A model generated the notes under the pieces. The model searched no databases, was not told the DNA's origin, and worked only from the letters and a program-made list of their open reading frames with translations. A program made the translations under genes and the position numbers. 47,000 bases of DNA from an uncultured Prochlorococcus sp. (lineage in GTDB: Bacteria > Cyanobacteriota > Cyanobacteriia > PCC-6307 > Cyanobiaceae), in NCBI GenBank assembly GCA_902564695.1, contig CACFCB010000007.1:1-47000 (forward strand), written 5' to 3'. The number at the start of each line of letters is the position of its first letter. The first letter of the stretch is position 1. Positions 26,857 through 34,262 of the stretch are shown here, piece by piece.

Positions 26857-27807
26857 GTGAGTGATGCTAGGCAACTCCTTGGAATAAAAGGAGGTTCTGA
26901 AACAAAAAACATTTGGAAGCTTCGTTTACAATTAATGAAGCCCATAACTTGGATTCCATTGCTATGGGGAGTCATTTGTGGAGCAGCCGCCAGTGGCAAT
27001 TACCACTGGGAAATAAGCAATGTGCTTGCTTCTATAAGTTGCATGATTATGAGTGGTCCACTTCTTACTGGATATACCCAAACAATTAATGATTACTTTG
27101 ATAGAGAAATAGATGCAATAAATGAGCCTAATAGACCAATTCCCTCAGGAGCAATTTCCCTTTTCCAAGTAAAACTTCAAATTTGGGTTCTATTAATAGC
27201 TGGTCTTGGGGTTGCATATTTATTAGATTTATGGGCACATCACACAATCCCATCAGTACTTCTTCTTGCATTAGGCGGATCATTTGTAAGCTTTATTTAT
27301 TCAGCGCCCCCCTTAAAACTTAAGCAAAATGGATGGCTTGGTAATTATGCACTTGGTGCAAGTTACATAGCTCTTCCTTGGTGGGCTGGGCAGGCTCTTT
27401 TTGGCCATTTAACCTGGACAACTGCTTTGCTTACCCTTGCCTACAGTTTATCGGGCCTAGGCATTGCTGTAATAAACGATTTTAAAAGTGTTGAAGGGGA
27501 TAAGAGCCTTGGGCTTGATTCGCTACCTGTAGTTTTTGGCATAAAGAATGCAAGTCGTATTAGTGCAGGAATGATAGATATTTTTCAGTTAGCTATGGTA
27601 GTGGTTTTAATAGCTATAGGACAACATTTTGCATCTGTGATTCTTGTTTTACTTATAATTCCTCAAATAACCTTTCAAGATATATGGCTGCTAAGAGATC
27701 CATTAAGTTTTGATGTTAAATATCAAGCCAGTGCACAACCATTCCTAATCTTAGGAATGCTTGTAACTGCAATAGCAATAGGACATAGTTCTTTAATTAT
27801 TTTATAA
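26857..27807 (+). CDS. chlG: Chlorophyll synthase
   Basis: ChlG of 316 aa, a UbiA-superfamily membrane enzyme that esterifies (di)vinyl chlorophyllide with phytyl or geranylgeranyl diphosphate. The two Asp-rich motifs are NDYFDREIDAINEPNRPIPSG and NDFKSVEGDKSLGLDSLPVVFG, diagnostic of chlorophyll synthase rather than CtaB or UbiA. About nine hydrophobic helices lie between and after them. The start is a GTG at 26857, 15 bases beyond the petP-like stop. A class A penicillin-binding protein gene follows after 9 bases. This gene marks the organism as chlorophyll-making. Confidence 0.97.
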   Translation: MSDARQLLGIKGGSETKNIWKLRLQLMKPITWIPLLWGVICGAAASGNYHWEISNVLASISCMIMSGPLLTGYTQTINDYFDREIDAINEPNRPIPSGAISLFQVKLQIWVLLIAGLGVAYLLDLWAHHTIPSVLLLALGGSFVSFIYSAPPLKLKQNGWLGNYALGASYIALPWWAGQALFGHLTWTTALLTLAYSLSGLGIAVINDFKSVEGDKSLGLDSLPVVFGIKNASRISAGMIDIFQLAMVVVLIAIGQHFASVILVLLIIPQITFQDIWLLRDPLSFDVKYQASAQPFLILGMLVTAIAIGHSSLIIL

Positions 27808-27816
27808 GAATCAACT

Positions 27817-29616
27817 GTGAAGTCAAAATGGATAATTGCTTCCATTTCTTTTGTTTTACTGGGTAGTTCCACTGCATTAGTTGAAATATTACTAACAAGT
27901 TTCACTGATTCATTATTACCTAAAGTTAATGAAATAAAACATTTCAATCAACGTGGTTCAATAACTTTCTTATCTACTAATCAAAAAATCATACATAGGA
28001 TTGGTCCATTACCCAGAAAAAAACTAAAAAATGGACAAACACCAACAAAAGTTGAACAAGCTTTTATCTCAGCAGAAGACCGAAGATTCTTCAATCATAA
28101 AGGTATTGACTTTATTGGAATAGTTAGAGCATTAATTACAAATTCTCAAAGAGGAAGGTTTAAAGAAGGCGCCAGCACAATAACTCAACAACTAGCTCGA
28201 ATAGTTTATTTAAATCAAAATAAAACTCTCACAAGAAAGATAAAAGAAGCAGCTTTAGCTCTAAAAATAGAACGAAGTTTTTCGAAAGAAGAGATACTTA
28301 GATTTTATTTAAACAATGTTTATTTAGGCTCTAATGCATATGGTATTTCAGACGCTGCTTGGATTTATTTCTCAAAAACTCCTAATCAATTAAACCTTGA
28401 AGAAGTTTCATTAATTGCTGGATTAGCTCCTGCTCCATCTCTTTACTCTCCACTTGTTAATCCCGACTTAGCAATTAAGCGAAGGAATATTGTTTTAGAA
28501 AGAATGAAAAAAGAAAATTTTATATCTCAAATCGAATTAGAAAAAAGTAGAAAAAAACCCCTAAATCTAAAACCTGGAATTTCAAGCCCCCTCAAAAGTT
28601 CAGCTCCTTTTTTTACAAGTTGGGTATATCAAAAGCTTCCTGAAATAGTCACAAATAAGCAATTAGAAGTTGGAGGACTAAAAGTAATCACGAGTCTTAA
28701 TAGTCAATGGCAATTGGCTGCAAAACAAGTAATTACAAATTACAGCGCTAAAGATATTGAAGGCGCAATTATTTCTATCGAACCAGGCACTGGTTTAGTA
28801 AGAGCACTTGTTGGTGGTAAGGATTTTGAAAACAATCAATTTAACAGGGCTACGCAAGCCTTACGTTCCCCTGGATCTACCTTTAAACTAATCATTTACG
28901 CCTCTGCTTTAAGCAACGGTATTAAACCTAATAGTCAATTCATTGATCTGCCAAAATGCTGGAAAGATTATTGTCCCCAAAATTATAATAATCAATATTT
29001 GGGGGAAATATCGTTAACCAAAGCATTTACAACCTCATCAAATGTTATTGCCGTTGAATTATTAGATAAATTAGGTTTTGAAAATGTTATTGCTACAGCT
29101 AATTCGTTAGGGATTGGCAAGACTCAAAAATTAGAGAAGTATCTACCTCTAGCAGTAGGTGCCTATGGAGAAACATTAATGAATATGACTTCTGCTTATG
29201 CCGCAATAGCTAATAGAGGTATTTATAAAATACCAAGTCCAATAGAAAAAATAATCGGACCAAATAACAAGGTTATTTGGAATTATAACCAAGACAACAA
29301 AAAAAAGAAGCAGGTCGTATCTAAAAAAGTAGCTGATACTCTCAACTGGATGCTAGAACAAACAGTAAGTGAAGGGACTGGAAGCGCTGCCTCTTTACCC
29401 ACAAGGCCAGTAGCAGGTAAGACTGGAACTTCTGATGGCAATAGGGACTTATGGTTTATCGGCTCATTACCACAATTAACAACAGGCGTATGGTTTGGTA
29501 ATGACAACAATAATGAGACGATTATGAATAGTGGAAATGCTGCTTGGGCCTGGAAGAAATATATTCAAACAATCGAGAAAGATCTCAAAGTAATTAAATT
29601 CACAAAATCAAATTAA
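27817..29616 (+). CDS. Class A penicillin-binding protein (bifunctional transglycosylase/transpeptidase)
   Basis: A 599-aa PBP1-type peptidoglycan synthase. An N-terminal membrane anchor (5-27) precedes the GT51 domain with its catalytic Glu87 in AEDRRFF and the signature GASTITQQLAR (118-128). The transpeptidase domain has STFK with nucleophile Ser354, SSN at 407-409 and KTG at 535-537, so both activities look intact. It is short for the class and lacks a long C-terminal extension. The start is a GTG at 27817, nine bases after chlG. Running on from chlG may couple cell-wall and pigment genes only by position. Confidence 0.94.
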   Translation: MKSKWIIASISFVLLGSSTALVEILLTSFTDSLLPKVNEIKHFNQRGSITFLSTNQKIIHRIGPLPRKKLKNGQTPTKVEQAFISAEDRRFFNHKGIDFIGIVRALITNSQRGRFKEGASTITQQLARIVYLNQNKTLTRKIKEAALALKIERSFSKEEILRFYLNNVYLGSNAYGISDAAWIYFSKTPNQLNLEEVSLIAGLAPAPSLYSPLVNPDLAIKRRNIVLERMKKENFISQIELEKSRKKPLNLKPGISSPLKSSAPFFTSWVYQKLPEIVTNKQLEVGGLKVITSLNSQWQLAAKQVITNYSAKDIEGAIISIEPGTGLVRALVGGKDFENNQFNRATQALRSPGSTFKLIIYASALSNGIKPNSQFIDLPKCWKDYCPQNYNNQYLGEISLTKAFTTSSNVIAVELLDKLGFENVIATANSLGIGKTQKLEKYLPLAVGAYGETLMNMTSAYAAIANRGIYKIPSPIEKIIGPNNKVIWNYNQDNKKKKQVVSKKVADTLNWMLEQTVSEGTGSAASLPTRPVAGKTGTSDGNRDLWFIGSLPQLTTGVWFGNDNNNETIMNSGNAAWAWKKYIQTIEKDLKVIKFTKSN

Positions 29617-29663
29617 AAGTATTTATTATAAATAATCTTAAAATAAAAACCTTCTCAATTCTT

Positions 29664-30995
29664 TTATAATTTATTTAAGACTGCGATATAAAAACCATCT
29701 CCTGCTCCTCCCTTCCCAGGCCATATCTGCTTCTCATATTCCAATACAAATTCATTCTTTATTTTTAGAAAATTTTTAATTTGATTAAAATTTTCATCTG
29801 GATGAATAGTACAAGTGGAATAAACTAATTTACCTCCACTTTTCAATAAAGGTGCTAAAGAGTTGAGCAACTGACTTTGGATAAGAATAAGTTCTTGGAC
29901 ATTATCTTTGTTAATTCTCCATCTTGCATCAGGATGACGAGCAAGAGTACCCAAACCAGAGCATGGAGCATCAATTAATATACGATGAAAATAAGATTTC
30001 CATTCAGGATGCTTAGTTAATAACTCATTCGAATCAGCAACTAATAGTTGCAAACAATTAGTTCCAAGCCTCTGTGAGTTCTCTAGTATTTTTTGAGCTC
30101 TACGAGATGATCGATCAACAGACCATATTTCACCTTTGTTATAGATGATTTCAGCAATATGTGTTGACTTACCGCCTGGTGCGGCACAAGCATCAAGAAT
30201 CTTTTCTCCTGGCTTAGAGCCCAGAAATGGAGCAATTAGTTGAGAAGATCTATCTTGAATACTCCATTTCCCATCCTCATAACCGGGCCATTTCTTAGGT
30301 TCACCTACACCAGCAGGGACTTCCAAACCGTAAGGACAATTTGGAATTAATCGATTACTAATCCCGCAGGAATCAAAAATCTCTTGTACCTCTTTTAAAT
30401 CTGCGCGTAATTTATTTACCCTAATATCAATAGGACTTATGGTGTTAAATGATCTTGCAATATTATAAGCATCTTCAGTTCCTTTCCAAGAAATTAATTC
30501 GTCTGCCAACCAAATTGGTATAGACTCATTTTTTGCTAGCTCTTCACTAGGATTATTTGCATGAGGCAACAGAGAGCCTTTTTCTCTACTTCGAAGAGCA
30601 GATCGCAGGATTCCATTAACAACAGGTGCAAGCTTTGTTAGTTTACAATTTTTCGCAAGTTCAACAGTTGTGTTAATAGCAGCCGCTGGGGGTATTCGCT
30701 CCATTTTTAAAATTTGATATAGCCCAATATGTAACAACCATCTCAATTGCGGAGGCTGTTTTTTAGCCGATACTTTTCCTAAAAAATTAATCCAACAATC
30801 CAAGAAATACCTTTGACGAATCGCTCCATAAGAGAGTTCAGTAATCAAGGCTTTATCGATTGGCTCAAAAGAATAAAGATTAAAAATTCTTTCTAAAGCA
30901 ACATCTGCAAATGCACCTCTCCCTACGGCCTGGATCACTTCCCAAGCAGCTTTCCTTGCTTTCAAGCCTCGAATAGGCAACAATTTTTTATTCAA
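29664..30995 (-). CDS. rsmB: 16S rRNA m5C methyltransferase RsmB (Sun/Fmu family)
   Basis: A 443-aa RNA m5C methyltransferase that modifies C967 of 16S rRNA in E. coli. The N-terminal ~140 residues form the NusB-like RNA-binding domain (RKAAWEVIQAVGRGAFAD, ALITELSYGAIRQRYFLDCW). The C-terminal catalytic domain has the SAM motif ILDACAAPGGKSTHIAEI, and the two cysteines of the mechanism in IDAPCSGLGTLARHPD and YSTCTIHPDEN. Start is a TTG at 30995, preceded by an in-frame stop. It converges with the PBP gene across a 47-base gap and is divergent from the porin gene. Confidence 0.94.
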   Translation of the reverse strand: MNKKLLPIRGLKARKAAWEVIQAVGRGAFADVALERIFNLYSFEPIDKALITELSYGAIRQRYFLDCWINFLGKVSAKKQPPQLRWLLHIGLYQILKMERIPPAAAINTTVELAKNCKLTKLAPVVNGILRSALRSREKGSLLPHANNPSEELAKNESIPIWLADELISWKGTEDAYNIARSFNTISPIDIRVNKLRADLKEVQEIFDSCGISNRLIPNCPYGLEVPAGVGEPKKWPGYEDGKWSIQDRSSQLIAPFLGSKPGEKILDACAAPGGKSTHIAEIIYNKGEIWSVDRSSRRAQKILENSQRLGTNCLQLLVADSNELLTKHPEWKSYFHRILIDAPCSGLGTLARHPDARWRINKDNVQELILIQSQLLNSLAPLLKSGGKLVYSTCTIHPDENFNQIKNFLKIKNEFVLEYEKQIWPGKGGAGDGFYIAVLNKL

Positions 30996-31101
30996 AGCAA
31001 GACATCGTCAGGCCAGAAAACATTAAAGTTGCAAGCATTAAGATGTTAATCCACAGAGCGCAAAAGGTTTTCCCATCAAAGCGGATTCAGGCATCACGTA
31101 T

Positions 31102-31120
31102 GGAAATGATTATCATTTTA
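31102..31120. promoter_or_regulatory. Fur-box-like operator
   Basis: A 19-mer centred on ATGATTATCAT matches 15 of 19 positions of the classical Fur box (read as its reverse complement GATAATGATTATCATTATC). The inner 15 bases (AAATGATTATCATTT) are palindromic except at the centre. It lies about 93 bases before the porin ATG and 107 before the rsmB start, where an iron-repressed operator could act. No experimental support is available from sequence. Confidence 0.55.
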
Positions 31121-31138
31121 ATAGGACAGCCATGAAGG

Positions 31139-31189
31139 TGTAACAAATGGCACTTTCAGACTTTTTGCAGCAGTGTAAAATTTGTTACA
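31139..31189. repeat. 10-bp inverted repeat in the porin leader
   Basis: TGTAACAAAT (31139-31148) and its exact reverse complement ATTTGTTACA (31180-31189) flank 31 bases in the leader just before the porin start. They could form a mRNA stem or a spaced operator; chance is not excluded in AT-rich DNA. Confidence 0.45.
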
Positions 31190-31212
31190 TAAACTTTATG
31201 TGTGAGGACACA

Positions 31213-32223
31213 ATGAAGCTTTTTCAGCGTTTGCTGGTAGCTCCTGCTGCTTTGGGCCTAATGGCTCCAGTTGCAGTTAATGCAGATACTGCATTTTCAT
31301 CAACCACAACTCTATCTGGTACTGCTTTTTTCACAGTTGGTTCTGTAGCTGATGGTGGAGTAACTGATAATGAAGAAGAGCTTTATATGCAGTATGCATA
31401 TGAACTTGATGTAAATTCTAGCTTCACTGGTGAAGATCTATTCTACGCAGGTATTGAAGCTGGTAATGCTAGTGGTCCACTTGCAAGCATGGACAGTGCT
31501 GTTGAAGGCGGAGATACATTAAACGTTGCTTCTCTTTTCTATGCATTCCCAGTTGGCGATCTAGAAGTAACTGTTGGACCTTTGGTTGACCAGGATGATG
31601 TTGTTGCTGCAACAACTTCTGCTTATTCAGACGCATTCAGACTAGGCAGCATGCCTTATTCCTTAGCTGGTGACGAAACTGGTCCAGGAGTTGCTGTTGC
31701 ATATTCTAACGACAGCGGCATTGTTGCTTCTGTTAGCTTCGTTTCTGTTGGCGGTGCTGATTCTACAGTTGGAATCGGTGCAGACAATGGTGATGATGTT
31801 TCGACTTTCACTCTTGGCTATAACGGCGAAGGATTTGGTGGTGGTCTTGTAATCGCTTCCAACGATGGCGAAGGCGGAACAGATGGATACGACACATTTG
31901 GTGGTGGTATCTACTACAGCCCTGAGTCAATTGATGCAACATTCAGCGTTGCTTATGACACACAAGATCCAGAAACTGGTTCTGATGCTACTGACTTGTT
32001 CATTGGTGTTGACTATGAAGTTGGCCCTGGAACATTAAGTGCTGCATACAACTCAACTGATGTTGATGGCAGTGATGCTTTAGATTCAACAGGATTTGAA
32101 GTTTCTTACACTTATTCATTGAACGACAACGTTACAATCACTCCTGGTTTCTTCACTGTAGAGGATACAAGTACTGGTGATGATGATTCTGGTGTTGTTG
32201 TTGAAACTGCATTTAGCTTCTAA
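31213..32223 (+). CDS. Outer-membrane porin-like protein without SLH domain
   Basis: A 336-aa secreted beta-barrel-like protein. The signal peptide MKLFQRLLVAPAALGLMAP...NA (about 1-24) resembles that of marine picocyanobacterial porins, and the chain ends in Phe (ETAFSF), as outer-membrane barrels do. The body alternates polar/nonpolar strands with acidic Gly/Asp-rich turns; it is strongly acidic and nearly Cys-free. The usual N-terminal SLH (peptidoglycan-anchoring) domain of cyanobacterial porins is absent. ATG at 31213 is supported by GAGG a few bases upstream; the frame is open from 31147 but that would bury the signal peptide. A Fur-box-like site precedes it and a strong terminator follows. 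Confidence 0.8.
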   Translation: MKLFQRLLVAPAALGLMAPVAVNADTAFSSTTTLSGTAFFTVGSVADGGVTDNEEELYMQYAYELDVNSSFTGEDLFYAGIEAGNASGPLASMDSAVEGGDTLNVASLFYAFPVGDLEVTVGPLVDQDDVVAATTSAYSDAFRLGSMPYSLAGDETGPGVAVAYSNDSGIVASVSFVSVGGADSTVGIGADNGDDVSTFTLGYNGEGFGGGLVIASNDGEGGTDGYDTFGGGIYYSPESIDATFSVAYDTQDPETGSDATDLFIGVDYEVGPGTLSAAYNSTDVDGSDALDSTGFEVSYTYSLNDNVTITPGFFTVEDTSTGDDDSGVVVETAFSF

Positions 32224-32238
32224 ATAAATTAAGAACCT

Positions 32239-32305
32239 AAATTCATAAGTTAAATAAAAAGCTCCTGTCCTTTGGACAGGAGCTTTTTATTTAACTTATG
32301 AATTT
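32239..32305. terminator. Very long perfect hairpin terminator after the porin gene
   Basis: The arms 32239-32270 and 32274-32305 are perfect complements (32 bp) with a TTT loop. The core GCTCCTGTCC/GGACAGGAGC is GC-rich and followed by TTTTTA on the plus strand; the minus strand has the same property, so it can terminate both ways. The outer part is AT-rich. Confidence 0.92.
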
Positions 32306-32412
32306 TATTAACTATTTTAAAAAAACTAATAATTATTTATTTGATTTTTTCATAAGCATTAAAACCCACTATCCTCATCAAAAAGCAACAACTGTTTTAT
32401 AAATCATCAAAA

Positions 32413-33102
32413 ATGCCTTTACTACCTAAACGTTTTGAAAGACTTAAATCAGTACTAAATCGAAGAATTTCAGATCTCACGATCTTAATTGAAAATGTAG
32501 AGAAACCACATAATCTCTCAGCAATAATAAGAAGCTGTGACGCTGTTGGAGTCCTTGAAGCATATGCAATCTTCAACAAAGAAAAATTTTTAACATTTAA
32601 TAGTACTGCGCAAGGAAGCCAAAAATGGGTGCAAATAAACCAATACAAGGATACTAAAAAGGCAATAAAAACTCTAAAAGAAAAAGGATTTAAATTGTAT
32701 GGAACTAATTTGAATCCAAAATCAATTGACTACAGAAAATGCAATTTTAAGGGCCCAACAGCATTTGTACTAGGTGCCGAAAAATGGGGCATTAGTGAGG
32801 AAGCCGCGAGTCTAATGGATGAACATATTCATATTCCAATGAGAGGAATGGTGGAATCATTGAATGTATCAGTTGCAGCATCTGCATTACTATTTGAAGC
32901 AATAAGGCAACGACAAGTAGCAAATATCATTCCTGAATCAGGAGAAGGCATGAGCCAATCTATGTATAAAAAAAAGATATTTGAATGGGCTTATCCTGAG
33001 GTTGCTAATTGGTGCAAAAATGTAGGTAGAAATTATCCAGAGCTTAATGAAAAAGGTGAAATTATTGAAGAATTGCCAAGATCAGAAAAAATGAGATACT
33101 AA
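32413..33102 (+). CDS. trmH: tRNA (guanosine-2'-O-)-methyltransferase, SpoU/TrmH family
   Basis: A 229-aa SPOUT-class methyltransferase, most likely TrmH, which makes Gm18 in tRNAs. The three family motifs appear in order: NLSAIIRSCDAVGV (motif 1, with the key Arg), FVLGAEKWGIS (motif 2, the trefoil knot), and IPMRGMVESLNVSVAASALLFE (motif 3). N- and C-terminal extensions (LLPKRFERLKSVLNRR and WAYPEVANWCKNVGRNYPELN) fit TrmH rather than the rRNA enzyme RlmB. ATG at 32413. The gene stands alone between the porin terminator and the convergent permease gene. Confidence 0.92.
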   Translation: MPLLPKRFERLKSVLNRRISDLTILIENVEKPHNLSAIIRSCDAVGVLEAYAIFNKEKFLTFNSTAQGSQKWVQINQYKDTKKAIKTLKEKGFKLYGTNLNPKSIDYRKCNFKGPTAFVLGAEKWGISEEAASLMDEHIHIPMRGMVESLNVSVAASALLFEAIRQRQVANIIPESGEGMSQSMYKKKIFEWAYPEVANWCKNVGRNYPELNEKGEIIEELPRSEKMRY

Positions 33103-33140
33103 AAAGAATTTGCAAAACCTCTCTATTCGTTTTAAGTCTC

Positions 33141-33989
33141 TTAATCAGTTTCAGCTATAAAACTTTCTAGTCCTTCTCCAATAAAGGATAAACCCAAGAC
33201 AAGAACAAACATAGCCAAGCCAGGATAAATAGCTGTCCACCAAATGCCAGTCGGCAAAGCTAATAACGCCATATTTAAATCACTTCCCCACTCAGGAACA
33301 TCCTCTGGCAATCCTAATCCTAAGAAGCCTAATCCTCCAAGAACTAGTACTGCATCAGCAGCATTCATTGTTAAGACCACAGGAACTGAAGTAAGGACGT
33401 TTTTCAAAAGGTATTTTCTTATAACCCATAATGAAGATGCTCCCATTGAAATAGCTGCCTCAACATATAGCTCTGATTTAACTTGTGACGTCTGATTACG
33501 AACAAGTCGAAAATACTGAGGTATATAAACAACACATAGCGCGATTGACGCATTTAGAACTCCTCTTCCTAATAGAAATGCCATAACTACAGAAAGGAGT
33601 AGGACAGGAATGGTATACATAGTATCCATCAAAAGAACCAATACTCTATCTATCAGACCACCAATATAACCACTAAAAAGTCCGAGAGGTATTCCAATTA
33701 TTACTGCAAGAGATACAGCAACAAAAACCACTTTCAGTGCGACTCCACTTCCAACCAAAGTTCTAATACACACATCTCTTCCTAACCGATCAGTTCCACA
33801 CCAATGATCCATAGATGGAGCTGAGAAGATTGGGTTCCCTAGTCCAAATTCACCATCAGGAACAATCTTCAAAGAAATTAATATGGGAATAATAAGAGAT
33901 ATGCTTACATATACAAAAAGAATTATCAGCCCAGAGAACAATAACTGTGACGACAAATCCTTATGTCTAAAAAACCTTCTCAGTTTCAA
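33141..33989 (-). CDS. Peptide/nickel-type ABC transporter permease (DppC-like)
   Basis: A 282-aa inner-membrane permease of the DppC/OppC family. The N-terminal helix (about 13-36) is followed by the family's periplasmic segment GLGNPIFSAPSMDHWCGTDRLGRDVCIR, and the EAA loop is seen as EAAISMGASSLWVIRKYLLKN, the site that contacts the ATPase. About six membrane helices. Neither a DppB partner, ATPases nor a binding protein is adjacent, so it is an orphan here with partners presumably elsewhere. The start is a TTG at 33989; no ATG is available. Peptide, nickel or another small solute is possible. Confidence 0.88.
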   Translation of the reverse strand: MKLRRFFRHKDLSSQLLFSGLIILFVYVSISLIIPILISLKIVPDGEFGLGNPIFSAPSMDHWCGTDRLGRDVCIRTLVGSGVALKVVFVAVSLAVIIGIPLGLFSGYIGGLIDRVLVLLMDTMYTIPVLLLSVVMAFLLGRGVLNASIALCVVYIPQYFRLVRNQTSQVKSELYVEAAISMGASSLWVIRKYLLKNVLTSVPVVLTMNAADAVLVLGGLGFLGLGLPEDVPEWGSDLNMALLALPTGIWWTAIYPGLAMFVLVLGLSFIGEGLESFIAETD

Positions 33990-34079
33990 CTTAAAATAAT
34001 AAAGCCATATTGAATTTAACTATAAAAGGTAGAAATCAACAAAAAAATTGCTTAAATACATTTATAAATACAATTAAAG

Positions 34080-34244
34080 ATGAATTTAAAAAACGATGGA
34101 CTCACCGTAGGCGAGCTCTCAATAACCATTGCAGCAATACTCATTATTGGATTCATATGGAGCAACCTATCTAAAGACAAAGGGACTCAAGAGGTCTCAA
34201 TGATTATCAATAATTCAAGTGAAATAAGTTTTGCGAAAAATTGA
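34080..34244 (+). CDS. Mini prepilin-like protein (54 aa)
   Basis: A 54-aa ORF from ATG at 34080 to TGA at 34242. Its start, MNLKNDG followed by LTVGELSITIAAILIIGFIW, fits the type IV prepilin pattern exactly: a short basic leader, cleavage Gly7, a hydrophobic +1, Glu at +5 and a long hydrophobic helix. After cleavage only about 47 residues would remain, with a ~25-residue polar end and no room for a pilin beta domain. It lies between the divergent DppC-like gene and the convergent lepA, 18 bases from the lepA stop. Minor pilin, pseudopilin or a simple small membrane protein are all possible. Confidence 0.6.
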   Translation: MNLKNDGLTVGELSITIAAILIIGFIWSNLSKDKGTQEVSMIINNSSEISFAKN

Positions 34245-34262
34245 GAGACTTAGAAGTGTCCC

